Shown: piece by piece, positions 17,598 to 26,691 of the stretch
How positions within the stretch are numbered: position 1 is the stretch's first letter
How the letters are laid out: each line of letters starts with the position of its first letter
DNA from: Gemmatimonadales bacterium
GTDB lineage: Bacteria; Gemmatimonadota; Gemmatimonadetes; Gemmatimonadales; GWC2-71-9
Direction of reading: 5' to 3'
DNA: 64,000 nucleotides
NCBI GenBank assembly: GCA_036265815.1
Contig: DATAOI010000027.1
Location: 62,001 to 126,000 of the forward strand
Notes under the pieces: generated by a model
What the model was told of the DNA's origin: nothing
Database searches by the model: none
What the model saw: the letters and a program-made list of their open reading frames with translations, nothing else
Made by a program: the position numbers and the translations under genes

Positions 17598-18442
17598 GCA
17601 GTCCGGCGGACGTGGCGGCGGCGGCCCAGCTCGCCTGCCTGCTCGAGGCCAGCGCTCCGAAACCGGGCAACGTCGCGCCTGAGCGGCATTTTCGCGATAC
17701 GCGGTATGAGGACTTTCTGGCGAGTGCCGTGGCCATCGGCCCGGCGCTGAGCACGGCCGGGAGCCGGCCCCTCGGCGAGGTCATCCAGGCGGCCGCCGAG
17801 GCCACCGCTCGCTGGGCGCGGGCGAATACCAATCTGGGGATCATCCTGCTGCTGGCGCCGTTGGCCCGCGCGGCGGTCCGTCCTGGTGGCACCCTGCGTG
17901 ACCGGGTGCGTGGGGTGCTGTCGGAGACCACCGTAGACGATGCCGCCGCGGTCTACGCCGCCATCCGACTGGCCCGGCCGGGCGGGCTCGGGCGTGCCGA
18001 CGTGGAGGATGTAGCCGCAGCACCGACTGTGACGCTGCGCCAGGCGATGGCCCTGGCAGCGGAGCGAGATGCGGTCGCCCGGGAATACGTCACCGACTTC
18101 GCCACCACCTTCGAGGTCGGCGCTCCGGCACTTCGCGCCGCCCGCGCGGACGGGCTGGCCTGGAGCGATGCGACGGTCGAGGCATTCCTGGCTCTGCTTG
18201 GGACCGGACCGGACACGCACATCGCCCGGAAGCTAGGCGCCGACGCAGCCGCGGCCGTTTCCCGGCGCGCCCGCCAGGTCACGGCCACGGGCGGAGTGAG
18301 ACAGGCCGCCGGCCGGGAGGCACTCGCCAGACTGGACGCCGAGCTTCGAGATCCGACCAACAGCCGGAATCCCGGCACTACGGCGGATCTCACCTGTGCC
18401 GCGCTCTTCGTCGTTATACTTGAAGGCGGTTGGGACCGCTGA
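17585..18442 (+). CDS. Triphosphoribosyl-dephospho-CoA synthase-like (CitG/MdcB family)
   Basis: 285 aa from ATG 17585, overlapping the ATP-grasp gene by 13 bp. Features: ASAPKPGNVAPERHFRDTRYEDFLASA near the N-terminus, NTNLGIILLLAPLA and a C-terminal DPTNSRNPGTTADLTCAALFV. CitG homologues are a recognised part of H4MPT/methanofuran gene sets, where citrate lyase or malonate decarboxylase partners are absent, as here. The true reaction in this context is unassigned; it may transfer a phosphoribosyl-type group in cofactor assembly. Confidence 0.85.
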   Translation: MQGLSSPADVAAAAQLACLLEASAPKPGNVAPERHFRDTRYEDFLASAVAIGPALSTAGSRPLGEVIQAAAEATARWARANTNLGIILLLAPLARAAVRPGGTLRDRVRGVLSETTVDDAAAVYAAIRLARPGGLGRADVEDVAAAPTVTLRQAMALAAERDAVAREYVTDFATTFEVGAPALRAARADGLAWSDATVEAFLALLGTGPDTHIARKLGADAAAAVSRRARQVTATGGVRQAAGREALARLDAELRDPTNSRNPGTTADLTCAALFVVILEGGWDR

Positions 18443-18452
18443 GGAGAACGTC

Positions 18453-18956
18453 GTGCAGAGCACTTTCCGCGTACAAGTCAGCAAGGACTACCTGGTCTTC
18501 GCCTCGGCGCACTTCATCACGTTCCGGGGCCACCAGTGCGAGTCGCTGCATGGACACAACTACCGGGTCGGCGTGGCGGTCGAAGGCAGCGTGGATACCG
18601 AGTGCAACCTGGTCCTGGATTTCAGCGTCCTCAAGCAGATCACCCGGCAGCTGGTCGACGAGATCGACCACAAGGTGCTGCTGCCGACCGAGAACCCCAA
18701 GTTGGCCTTTCGGGACGAGGGGGGCCGGCTCGCGGTGGACTACTTCGGGGAGCCAACGTATGTCTTCCCCAAGAGCGACTGTGCCCTGCTCCCCATCAAG
18801 AACAGCACGGCGGAAATGCTGGCACAGTACCTCGGGTCGCGGGTGCGTGAGGAGCTGACCCGGAGCGGGTACGGCCATCTGACGCTGCTGGAGTTCGAGG
18901 TTGAGGAGAACTACGGGCAGTCGGCGACCTACCGCGAGAATCTCGCGTCGGACTGA
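18453..18956 (+). CDS. 6-pyruvoyl-tetrahydropterin synthase/QueD family protein
   Basis: 167 aa from GTG 18453, with GAGGAG at 18441-18446. Zinc-binding and catalytic residues are visible in SAHFITFRGHQCESLHGHNYRV (three His and the family Cys). It would act on a dihydroneopterin-type phosphate. Given its place at the end of the H4MPT run, pterin synthesis for H4MPT is more likely than queuosine, but sequence alone does not exclude QueD. Its last 28 bp overlap tail-to-tail with the HisA-like gene. Confidence 0.85.
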   Translation: MQSTFRVQVSKDYLVFASAHFITFRGHQCESLHGHNYRVGVAVEGSVDTECNLVLDFSVLKQITRQLVDEIDHKVLLPTENPKLAFRDEGGRLAVDYFGEPTYVFPKSDCALLPIKNSTAEMLAQYLGSRVREELTRSGYGHLTLLEFEVEENYGQSATYRENLASD

Positions 18957-19795
18957 CGAGACTCACCTATCCGGTTCACCGCCTCAGGCGTTTCGCGGCG
19001 GGAAGCGCCAGACTCCCTGTCGCTGGCCTCCCGCATCTCCGCGGCGAACATACCGAAGGTGTCGGCAGTAACGGTTCCGTCGTGGAGCGCGCTGGCCACC
19101 AGGGCGCCATCACACCCCGCATCGCGCATCCGCTCGAGATCGCGGGGGTTCCCTACGCCACCGCCGGCGAGCAGCCGAACGTGAGGGAAGCGGCGCCGTA
19201 GCTTCTCGAGTAGCTCCAGATCCAAACCCCGTCCCGTCCCGACTCGCCCGAGATCCAGCACCAGCAGGCAGGTGGCCCCGGCCTCTATCGCCTGGGCGGC
19301 GAGGCTCAGAGCATCAGTCATCGGACCGTCCCTGGGTTCGAAGCGTGAGTGAACGAGGGGTCCGCCCATGCGCAGATCGAGGCTGAAGACGACCCGGGAA
19401 GTCCCGACAGCATCGATGACCTCAACGAGGCCAGCAAAGTCGCGGAGCGTCTCGAGGCCCACGACGACGACGCTGGCGCCATAGGAGAGGAGCTCCAGGG
19501 CGCGGTCCGGTGAATCAGTTCCCGCGTCCACCAGCAGTGGACCGGCCGCCCCCTCCGGCTCGGCCATGTGGCGAATGGCGGCGCTCTGAACCGCGCCACC
19601 GGCAATGGCATCCAGATCGGCGAGATAACAGCTTCCCGCGCCGAGTTGCTCGCGAAAGGCGCGGATGAGAGCGATGGGATCGCCGGCGCCGTCGGGGAGC
19701 AGGACGGACCGGACCGGCTGATAGGTCGCGCGGTCCCCCGCCCTGGCATGGACCGCGACGCCGCCGGACAAGTCGATCACGGGAATGATCTCCAT
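18929..19795 (-). CDS. HisA-like TIM-barrel protein of the C1 cluster
   Basis: 288 aa. HisA-related (beta/alpha)8 barrel: IIPVIDLSGGVAVHARAGDRATYQPVRS at the N-terminus, the half-barrel Asp in VFSLDLRMGGPLV, and LLAGGGVGNPRDLERMRDAGCDGALVASALHDG. It belongs with the 'proFAR-isomerase-related' proteins found in methanogens and H4MPT methylotrophs rather than true HisA; no other his gene is nearby. Its ATG lies only 28 bp from the divergently read mfnF. The last ~35 residues are polar and probably disordered. Confidence 0.8.
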   Translation of the reverse strand: MEIIPVIDLSGGVAVHARAGDRATYQPVRSVLLPDGAGDPIALIRAFREQLGAGSCYLADLDAIAGGAVQSAAIRHMAEPEGAAGPLLVDAGTDSPDRALELLSYGASVVVVGLETLRDFAGLVEVIDAVGTSRVVFSLDLRMGGPLVHSRFEPRDGPMTDALSLAAQAIEAGATCLLVLDLGRVGTGRGLDLELLEKLRRRFPHVRLLAGGGVGNPRDLERMRDAGCDGALVASALHDGTVTADTFGMFAAEMREASDRESGASRRETPEAVNRIGESRQSDARFSR

Positions 19796-19823
19796 TCAGC
19801 ATAGTACCGGAGCCGGGAGTCGG

Positions 19824-20876
19824 ATGGCCAGACGCGACGCCACGACCGTCATCGGGTGGGATATCGGCGGGGTGAACACCAAGGCCGCGCGGGTAGACCC
19901 CCGCGCCGGAGAGAGCCCGGAGTTCCGGGCCGTCTCCGCACCCTACGAGCTATGGCACGAACCTGACGCCCTGGTGCCCACACTCCTGCGGCTGGCGCGC
20001 GACCTGGAGTGCCCCGAGGGGAGTCCCCACGCCGTCACCATGACCGCTGAGCTCTCGCAGCTGTTCCGGACCAAGCGCGACGGAGTCGAGTTCATCCTGG
20101 ATTCGCTGGCGACCGCGCTGCCGGGCCAGCCGCTGCAGGTCTACACTGTCGGCGGACGCTTCATCGGTGCCGGGGAGGCGCGGAATCGACCGCTCGAGGT
20201 CGCCGCCTCGAACTGGGCCGCCACGGCCAGGCTGGTGGGTCGGCTGGTTCCGGATGCGATCCTGATCGACATCGGCACCACGTCCACCGACCTCATCCCC
20301 ATCGTGGGAGGCCGGGTCGAGGCCGTGGGACGGACCGATCCGGCGAGGCTCTCGAGTGGCGAGCTGGTCTACACCGGCGCGCTCCGTACGCCGACCGAGG
20401 CGCTGGCGCGAGACGTACCGCTGTGGGGTGGCCGCGCCGCAGTCTCGGCGGAGGGGTTCGCGCTGATCGGAGACGTACATCTCTGGCTGGGGCGCCTCGC
20501 TCCGGACGACTACACCGTTCCGAGCCCGGACGGCCGGCCGGCCACCCGGGAGTTCGCGGGGGAGCGGCTGGCCCGAGTCGTCTGCGGCGACCGGGAGATG
20601 CTGGACGAGGCTGCGATCGATGAGATCGCCCGAGCGCTGGCGGAAGCGCAGGTGGAGCTGGTGGCAGCGGCGCTGGAGCGTGTCCGGCAGCGCTGGCCGC
20701 GGGTGAGCACCGCGGTCGTGACCGGCCTCGGCGACTTCATCGCGGCAGAGGCCGCCTCGAGAGCCGGTCTCCGTGTCATGCCGTTGTCCGACCGGCTCGG
20801 CCCCGCGGCACGCACCGCGCCCGCTCTGGCCGTGGCATGGCTGCTGTCCGACGAGCTGGCAAGCCTGCCCAGATGA
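19824..20876 (+). CDS. mfnF: Hydantoinase/oxoprolinase-like protein, MfnF-type methanofuran synthesis
   Basis: 350 aa from ATG 19824 (GGGAG upstream). ASKHA-like N-terminus TTVIGWDIGGVNTKAARVD, then VTMTAELSQLFRTKRDGVEFILDSL, ILIDIGTTSTDLIPIVGGRVEAVGRTD and TAVVTGLGDFIAAEAASRAG. This is the H4MPT-linked C1 protein family that includes MfnF, which couples the furan pyrophosphate to the glutamyl-tyramine (or tyrosine) part of methanofuran. The adjacent mfnE, overlapping by 4 bp, encodes the preceding step and supports the call. Confidence 0.82.
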   Translation: MARRDATTVIGWDIGGVNTKAARVDPRAGESPEFRAVSAPYELWHEPDALVPTLLRLARDLECPEGSPHAVTMTAELSQLFRTKRDGVEFILDSLATALPGQPLQVYTVGGRFIGAGEARNRPLEVAASNWAATARLVGRLVPDAILIDIGTTSTDLIPIVGGRVEAVGRTDPARLSSGELVYTGALRTPTEALARDVPLWGGRAAVSAEGFALIGDVHLWLGRLAPDDYTVPSPDGRPATREFAGERLARVVCGDREMLDEAAIDEIARALAEAQVELVAAALERVRQRWPRVSTAVVTGLGDFIAAEAASRAGLRVMPLSDRLGPAARTAPALAVAWLLSDELASLPR

Positions 20877-21442
20877 GGGCGCTGACGGTGATCAAGGTCG
20901 GAGGCGGACTCAGCGCCGTTCCCGGCGCGCTCGACCTGGTGTGCCGCACCGTGTCGCAGCTGGCAGAGGGCAACCGCATTGTGGTGGTGCCGGGCGGCGG
21001 GCCGTTCGCCGACCAGGTGCGCGCGTTCGACACCTCCTACGGCCTGTCCGCCGATGCCGCTCATTGGATGTCGATCCTGGCGATGGATCAGTACGCGCAC
21101 GTACTGACCGAGCGGATCGCAGGGGCGGCCATGCTGGAGGACCCGGGAGCCATCGAGGAGGCCATCGGAAGGGCCGGCGTCGCCGTGCTCGCCCCCTCGC
21201 GGTGGATGCGAGCCGCCGACGTCCTGCCGCACGCATGGGAGGCCACCAGCGACAGCGTGGCGGCGTTCGTCGCGGGGGCGCTCGATGCCTCGCGACTGGT
21301 CCTGGTAAAACCCGGAGCGGTGGAGGGTGCCAAGGTGGTGGATCCGTGCTTCCGATCCGTGCTGCCTGCCGGTCTTCCCTGCACGCTTCTGCCCTGGAAT
21401 CGAATCGGCGAGCTGGCCCAACTCCTCGCTGCGACCCGCTGA
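20873..21442 (+). CDS. mfnE: Amino-acid-kinase-family protein, MfnE-type furan phosphate kinase
   Basis: 189 aa from ATG 20873, in ATGA overlap with the mfnF stop. Amino acid kinase fold: TVIKVGGGLSAVPGALDLV, RIVVVPGGGPFADQVRAFD, HWMSILAMDQYAHVL and WEATSDSVAAFVAGALDASRLVLVKPGAVEGAKVVD. Short like MfnE, which phosphorylates the aminomethyl-furan phosphate to its pyrophosphate for MfnF. Convergent with the c-di-GMP gene, 4 bp between stops. Confidence 0.83.
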   Translation: MRALTVIKVGGGLSAVPGALDLVCRTVSQLAEGNRIVVVPGGGPFADQVRAFDTSYGLSADAAHWMSILAMDQYAHVLTERIAGAAMLEDPGAIEEAIGRAGVAVLAPSRWMRAADVLPHAWEATSDSVAAFVAGALDASRLVLVKPGAVEGAKVVDPCFRSVLPAGLPCTLLPWNRIGELAQLLAATR

Positions 21443-21446
21443 TGGG

Positions 21447-24400
21447 TCAGCCGGCCTTGGACTCGGGAACCCGGGTGCGTCGCGGGATGGTACGCGTGGT
21501 GGGACGGTTCCCGGCGAGGAACTCAGTCAACTGGTCGAACGTCACCGGGCGGCCGAAGAGATACCCCTGCATTGCGTCACACCCCTGCCGACGCAGTAGC
21601 AGACTCTGCGCGTCGGTCTCGACTCCCTCCGCCACGACCTTGAGCCCGAGCGCGTGCCCCATCGCGATCATTGCGATGGTGATGGCGGCATCGTCCGGAT
21701 GGCTGGTGATCTCGCGGATGAAGCAGCGGTCGATCTTGAGGGTATCCAGGGGAAAGCGCTTCAGGTAGCTGAAGGACGAGTACCCGGTGCCGAAGTCGTC
21801 GACCGACAGGTGCAGACCCATCGCCCGGAGCGCGTGCAGCGTGTCGGTGCCCTCCTTCTGATGATTCACCAGGACGCTCTCGGTCAGCTCCAGCCCGAGA
21901 TAGCGCGAATCCAGCGCGGATTCCTGGAGGACCCGCCCGACGGCCTCGATGAGACTGCGTTTGATCTGACGACTCGAGAGATTCACGTTCACCCGGATCG
22001 GCGGCAACCCCCGGGCCTGCCACGCGCGGTTGTCGAGACAGGCGCGCCGCAGCACCCACTCGCCCAGCGGCACGATCATCCCGTTCTCCTCCGCCAGCGC
22101 GATGAACTCCGAAGGCAACAGCAGGCCGAGGTCCGGATGGCGCCAGCGCACCAGCGCCTCGGTACCGACCGTGGCCCCGGTCCGGGCGTCGACGATCGGC
22201 TGATAGTGCAGCTCGAACTCTTCCCGGTCGAGTGCGCGGCGGAGCGAGTTCTCCAGCGTCAGGCGCTGCAGCGCGCTGGCGTTCATCGACCGGGAGTACG
22301 TCTGATAGCTGCCTCCACCCTGCTCCTTGGCCTGGTACATCGCGGCGTCGGCGTGCATGAGCAGGGTCTCGAGGTCCTCGGCGTCCTGGGGATAGAACGC
22401 GATGCCGATGCTCGCGTTGACGAAGATCTCCCGGTCGCCCACCCGGACCGGATGCGCCAGACTGGAGAGGATCCGCCGGGCGAGCTTGGCGGCATCCTCG
22501 GGATCGCTGAGACCAGGCATGAGAACGGTGAACTCATCGCCACCCAGCCGGGCGACGTCCGGGGTAAGCGTGTGGCTGGCGGGCCCCACCTCGTCCTCCC
22601 GCTCGCGGCAGGAGCCTCGGAGCCGGAGCGCCACCTGCTGGAGCAGCTGGTCACCGGCTTCGTGGCCAAGACTGTCGTTGACCCGGCTGAAGTGATCCAG
22701 GTCGATGAAAAACGCCGCCACCTGGCGGCCACTCCGGTGCGCGTCCTCCAGGGCGCGGGACAGACGCTCCTTGTAGGACAATCGGTTGGGCAGCCCGGTC
22801 AGGCTGTCGTAATACGCCAGCGACCGCACCTGCTCCAGCATCTGGGCATTGACCAGTGCGATCGCCACCTGGTCCGCCAACCGGCGGACTTGGACCCGGT
22901 CGTCCTCGCCCCGGCCGCTCGAGACGGAGTCGCCCAGTGCGATGATCCCCATGAGTTGATGCTGAAAGCGGAGCGGCAGGACGACCACCGCGTTGGGCTC
23001 CAGTGCCAGGAGCGGCTCGAGATAGGAGGGTGCGCCGACCTCACTCGGGTCCAGCAGCTGGAGCTCGGGGCCGTCGAGCAGGTCCTGTACGTCGGCGGAG
23101 CGGAGATGGACCCGGGCGTATCGGCGGGTGTCGTCCCGGTAATCGTGAACCACGCTGGTCAGGGAGCTCGATCCGTTGGAAGCGATCAGCGTCACGCTCG
23201 CCAGGCTGCAGGGAAAGACGTCGCGTACCCGGACGAGCAGCGTATCCACGATCTCCGCCGTATTGGTGGCCGAGAGCACCGCGCGGTCGATTTCGGCCGC
23301 GGTCGACAGCGCCTGGAACTGGCGGCCCAATTGGCTGGCCATGGCGTTGAAGGAGGTGGCGAGCTCCTCGAACTCGTCCCGGCTGGAGACGCTGACCCGG
23401 CTGGCGAAGTCCCGCTGGGCGATGCGCCGGGTGCCCTGCTGCAGCTCGGCAAGCGGCATGAGGCTCCGCCGGATCTGACTCAGACTGAGCAGCAGTACCG
23501 TGAGGCTGGAGACCAGCACCACGCCGAGAAACATCTTGGTGAACTCCACCATCGGCCCCAGCACTTCGTCTCGCGTCTGGCTCAGCACCAGCGTCCAGAC
23601 CGGCGCGGCAAACGCTTCGTCGAGCAGGATCGGCGAGGCCGCCGATACGAACGGAGGTTGATCGGTTCTGGTCGCGGCCGCCTCGCTCACCCCGGGCTCG
23701 ACCTGGGACATCAGCTCGTCGCTGGAGACCTGGGATGCCGTGGACGACGCGAAGAGCAGGTGGCCCGACTCATCGGTCACGGAGATCAGGGTCGCCGGTG
23801 ACGGCATGTTCTGATCGAGGGTACCCCAGAGGAACTGGGGACTGATCTCGCCGACCAGCAGCCCGCGCAGGTTGCCTCGACGCTGAACCCGGCGGATCAG
23901 ATAGATCCGCGTGGGCAGGCCATCCCGCTGCTCGCCGAGGATCAGCGGGAGCCCGAGCGAGAGGTCGCTCTGGTTCGCAGGAGTGAGCGCCGGAACGTGG
24001 TCCAGCCGTCCGAAGACCGACACCCGGCCGGCGGTGTCTTCCGGCACGAACTCCAGCGCAACGAACCGCCGGCGGGCCAGCAGGTCCACGCCGGCGCTGA
24101 GTGTCCGGCTGGCCTCCCGATCCCAGCGATCCGGCGATGGCCGCTTGCTGGTCCCGGCGCGATCGATGACCACTCCTCCCAGCGCCAGCCGTCCCTCCTT
24201 ACCAAAGCCTTGCGGACGGTTGCCCCGTGTGGCGCGACTGGGCTGGACGGGCGCCTCAGGCGGCCCGCCACGCTGGCTGGCCCCGGCTGGCTGAAGGGCG
24301 CGCGGGGGAATGCTCTTCAGGGTGGCGTCCAGCAGCAGGAGGCGCTCGAAGATGGCAAGCCCCAGGGCCTTGTTGCTCTGGCGGAGGCGGCTTTCGCTCT

Positions 24401-24626
24401 GGGTGCGGAGCTGCTGGGTGACGTGGCGATAGGACACTCCGGCCACCACCGCGATCGGCACGACGGCACAGCCGACGAACAACAGGAGCAGTCGGCGGCC
24501 GAACCTGCTCTGCAGGGGCGTCGAGCGGAGCGTCACGCGGATGTCCTGGCGACGGGAGAGCGGAAGGGCGGCCAACTCGAGACCGGGTAATGGGATGCCG
24601 ACCCCGAACAACCGTCGAGCGAGCAA
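21447..24626 (-). CDS. Membrane-bound GGDEF/EAL c-di-GMP enzyme with HAMP and GAF domains
   Basis: 1059 aa. A TM segment (LLLLFVGCAVVPIAVVAGVSY, ~residues 46-66), a ~280-residue periplasmic sensor, a second TM (FTKMFLGVVLVSSLTVLLLSL), HAMP (~400-450), a GAF-like region (~460-620), GGDEF and EAL. The catalytic motifs look intact: RLGGDEFTVLMPG, then EALVRW, NVNLSSRQ, LELTES, VDDFGTGYSS, KIDRCFI and VAEGVET. It can in principle make and degrade c-di-GMP; net direction is unknown. It sits between mfnE and mfnB, 108 bp downstream of mfnB on the same strand. Confidence 0.93.
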   Translation of the reverse strand: MLARRLFGVGIPLPGLELAALPLSRRQDIRVTLRSTPLQSRFGRRLLLLFVGCAVVPIAVVAGVSYRHVTQQLRTQSESRLRQSNKALGLAIFERLLLLDATLKSIPPRALQPAGASQRGGPPEAPVQPSRATRGNRPQGFGKEGRLALGGVVIDRAGTSKRPSPDRWDREASRTLSAGVDLLARRRFVALEFVPEDTAGRVSVFGRLDHVPALTPANQSDLSLGLPLILGEQRDGLPTRIYLIRRVQRRGNLRGLLVGEISPQFLWGTLDQNMPSPATLISVTDESGHLLFASSTASQVSSDELMSQVEPGVSEAAATRTDQPPFVSAASPILLDEAFAAPVWTLVLSQTRDEVLGPMVEFTKMFLGVVLVSSLTVLLLSLSQIRRSLMPLAELQQGTRRIAQRDFASRVSVSSRDEFEELATSFNAMASQLGRQFQALSTAAEIDRAVLSATNTAEIVDTLLVRVRDVFPCSLASVTLIASNGSSSLTSVVHDYRDDTRRYARVHLRSADVQDLLDGPELQLLDPSEVGAPSYLEPLLALEPNAVVVLPLRFQHQLMGIIALGDSVSSGRGEDDRVQVRRLADQVAIALVNAQMLEQVRSLAYYDSLTGLPNRLSYKERLSRALEDAHRSGRQVAAFFIDLDHFSRVNDSLGHEAGDQLLQQVALRLRGSCREREDEVGPASHTLTPDVARLGGDEFTVLMPGLSDPEDAAKLARRILSSLAHPVRVGDREIFVNASIGIAFYPQDAEDLETLLMHADAAMYQAKEQGGGSYQTYSRSMNASALQRLTLENSLRRALDREEFELHYQPIVDARTGATVGTEALVRWRHPDLGLLLPSEFIALAEENGMIVPLGEWVLRRACLDNRAWQARGLPPIRVNVNLSSRQIKRSLIEAVGRVLQESALDSRYLGLELTESVLVNHQKEGTDTLHALRAMGLHLSVDDFGTGYSSFSYLKRFPLDTLKIDRCFIREITSHPDDAAITIAMIAMGHALGLKVVAEGVETDAQSLLLRRQGCDAMQGYLFGRPVTFDQLTEFLAGNRPTTRTIPRRTRVPESKAG

Positions 24627-24734
24627 TACTCATGCCCTCTGCCGGCCACCATGAAGCGCTTACCTGACGGAGAGTTATACCGTCTCGAGCGGCGGTCGGG
24701 GCTGCATCGCTCTGGCGTTTCGCCCGCGACGCCC

Positions 24735-25463
24735 TCACCTCACCGGATGAGGCTGCAGCGCGTCAAGCGTCCGGCGAAGCGTGCGAACTTTCTCCAGGTC
24801 GATCGTACCCTCGCGCCCGCCGGTGCAGGCGGCCCCGCGTACTCCGACGACATCAGGATCGATCTCGCGGATCGACCCGAGGCTCTCGGCCCGGAGGGAC
24901 CCCGCGACGGCGGGCATCAGTCCAGCCGTGCGCGCCGCCTCGACCCAGGCCTTCACTTGACCCGGTGTCATGAAGGCAAAGAGATCACCGCCATCCTTGC
25001 TCCAGGTGTCGAGCAGGACACCGTGGGCCTGGATCCGGGCGGCGAGCCTCACTACCTCCCGGGGGACCAGACCAGCCGTCGCGCCACGGTCCGCGTAGGC
25101 AACCAGCACCACCTTGAACGGCGAAAGGGCCGTCCTCGCCGCGAGGATCGCGGCGCGTAAGGAGGTCTCAGCTTCGATCGCGGGCGGCCGGGCGTGCCCC
25201 AGTTTCACGAAGACTCCCGACGGCCTGGATCTCAAGTCCAGTCCGCCGATCTCGCCCGCCGCGTCGACTCCGTTCTCGACATCGCCCAGTGCCATGCTGA
25301 ACGGCACGGCGGGCGGGACCCTGCGCTCGATCTCCCGCAGAACCGATCGATCGACTGGACCGAGCGAGCCGCGGGACGGCTCCTTGGCATCGATGATATC
25401 GGCCCCGCCGGCGAGGGCGGCCCCCACTTCCGCTGCCGATCGCACGCTCACCAGCAACTGCAT
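24735..25463 (-). CDS. mfnB: (5-formylfuran-3-yl)methyl phosphate synthase
   Basis: 242 aa. Makes the furan headgroup of methanofuran from two glyceraldehyde 3-phosphates. Family features: LLVSVRSAAEVGAALAGGADIIDAKEPSRGSLGPVD with the Schiff-base Lys in DAKEP, SMALGDVENG, VFVKLGHARPP, VVLVAYADRGA, LDTWSKDGGDLFAFM and VAGSLRAESL. Divergent from the SDR gene across 85 bp. Confidence 0.92.
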   Translation of the reverse strand: MQLLVSVRSAAEVGAALAGGADIIDAKEPSRGSLGPVDRSVLREIERRVPPAVPFSMALGDVENGVDAAGEIGGLDLRSRPSGVFVKLGHARPPAIEAETSLRAAILAARTALSPFKVVLVAYADRGATAGLVPREVVRLAARIQAHGVLLDTWSKDGGDLFAFMTPGQVKAWVEAARTAGLMPAVAGSLRAESLGSIREIDPDVVGVRGAACTGGREGTIDLEKVRTLRRTLDALQPHPVR

Positions 25464-25548
25464 CCGTGCTCCCTTGTGAGATGCTAAGGCTCTGATATGT
25501 TAGGATTTAAGAAGTTACTGCGGGCCCACCTGCCAGGGGAGGCGGGCG

Positions 25549-26301
25549 ATGCTGGACCGGAAGATCGTGCTCGTGACCGGCGCGTCGAGTGGAATCGGCC
25601 GAGCCATCGCCCTGGGGTGCGCGCGGGCCGGCGCCGACGTGGCCATAACCTACCGGAGCAACGCGGCCGGCGGCGAGGAGACGGCGGCGGAGATCCGCAG
25701 CCTTGGCCGCCGGGCCGAGGTATTCCGGGTCGACGTCAGTGTCGAGACGGAGGTCACCGCGCTCGCTGGCGAGCTGCGCCGGCGCTTCCCCCGGGTGGAC
25801 GCGTGGATCAACAACGCCGGTGCCGACATTCTCACCGGTCAGGGTGGCCGGCGCTCCCGGCTGGAGAAGCTGGACCTGCTGCTGGCGGTCGACCTGCGCG
25901 GTACAGTGCTCGCCTCCTGGGCCGCGGTCGATCTGATGCGGGCTCAGGGCGGCGGCGGCACCATAATCAACATGTCCTGGGATCACGTCTGCCTCGGCAT
26001 GGCCGGAGAGAACCCTATCCTCTATTCTGCCGCCAAAGGCGGCATCATGAGCTTCAGCAAGTCGCTCGCCCGCGAGATCGCTCCGGAGATCCGGGTGAAC
26101 ATCCTGGCGCCAGGCTTCATCGAGACCGCGTTCGGGCAGGATGCCGACGAGGGCTTCCGAGCCGAGGTGGTGGCCAGGACTCCACTGGCACGGTGGGGCG
26201 TGCCGGATGACCTTGCCGGAGCCGCCGTCTTCCTCGCCTCGGACGCGTCCGCCTTCATGACCGGCCAGATGATCATGGTGAACGGCGGCGTGGTCATGTA
26301 G
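25549..26301 (+). CDS. SDR-family oxidoreductase, pterin-cluster member
   Basis: 250 aa classical SDR: VTGASSGIGRA (NAD(P) loop, ~9-19), NNAG, and YSAAKGG (YxxxK) with a Ser in NMSWDH; ends with the usual MTGQMIMVNGGVVM. FabG-like by sequence, but it heads a run of pterin genes (pterin dehydratase, DHPS-like, pabBA, mptG) 27 bp before the dehydratase. A role as a pterin reductase, possibly dihydromethanopterin to H4MPT, is an inference; no DmrA-like gene is visible here. Confidence 0.85.
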   Translation: MLDRKIVLVTGASSGIGRAIALGCARAGADVAITYRSNAAGGEETAAEIRSLGRRAEVFRVDVSVETEVTALAGELRRRFPRVDAWINNAGADILTGQGGRRSRLEKLDLLLAVDLRGTVLASWAAVDLMRAQGGGGTIINMSWDHVCLGMAGENPILYSAAKGGIMSFSKSLAREIAPEIRVNILAPGFIETAFGQDADEGFRAEVVARTPLARWGVPDDLAGAAVFLASDASAFMTGQMIMVNGGVVM

Positions 26302-26328
26302 AACCGGAAACACACTAAGGAGACCGAG

Positions 26329-26691
26329 ATGCCAGCCACCAAGGAACGAACCTACAACGATTCCGAGATCGCCGAGCGGCTCAAGGCGCTGCCCGGCTGG
26401 TACTACGAGGATGGATGGATCCGCCGGGTGTACAAGACCGATGGCTGGCCAACCACGCTGATGCTGGTCAACGCCGTCGGGTACCTGGCCGAGGCGGCGT
26501 ATCACCATCCGGACCTCACGGTGACCTGGGGTCGTCTCACCGTGAAGCTGCAGAACCATGCGGCCGGCGGGATCACCGACAAGGACTTCGAGCTCGCCCG
26601 GAAGATCGAGGAGCACGTGCTCTGGCGGCCACAGGGTGGTGCGCTGGAGGGTACGCCCAACAAGTGGGTCCGGCCGGGGGATCCACGGTAA
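26329..26691 (+). CDS. Pterin-4a-carbinolamine dehydratase-like protein
   Basis: 120 aa. PCD/DCoH fold: LKALPGWYYEDGWIRRVYK, then AEAAYHHPDLTVTW (the His-His-Pro signature) and LQNHAAGGITDKDFELARKIE. AAGGAG-type Shine-Dalgarno upstream. No phenylalanine hydroxylase is near, so it more likely serves pterin handling in H4MPT synthesis. Overlaps the next gene by 28 bp. Confidence 0.9.
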   Translation: MPATKERTYNDSEIAERLKALPGWYYEDGWIRRVYKTDGWPTTLMLVNAVGYLAEAAYHHPDLTVTWGRLTVKLQNHAAGGITDKDFELARKIEEHVLWRPQGGALEGTPNKWVRPGDPR

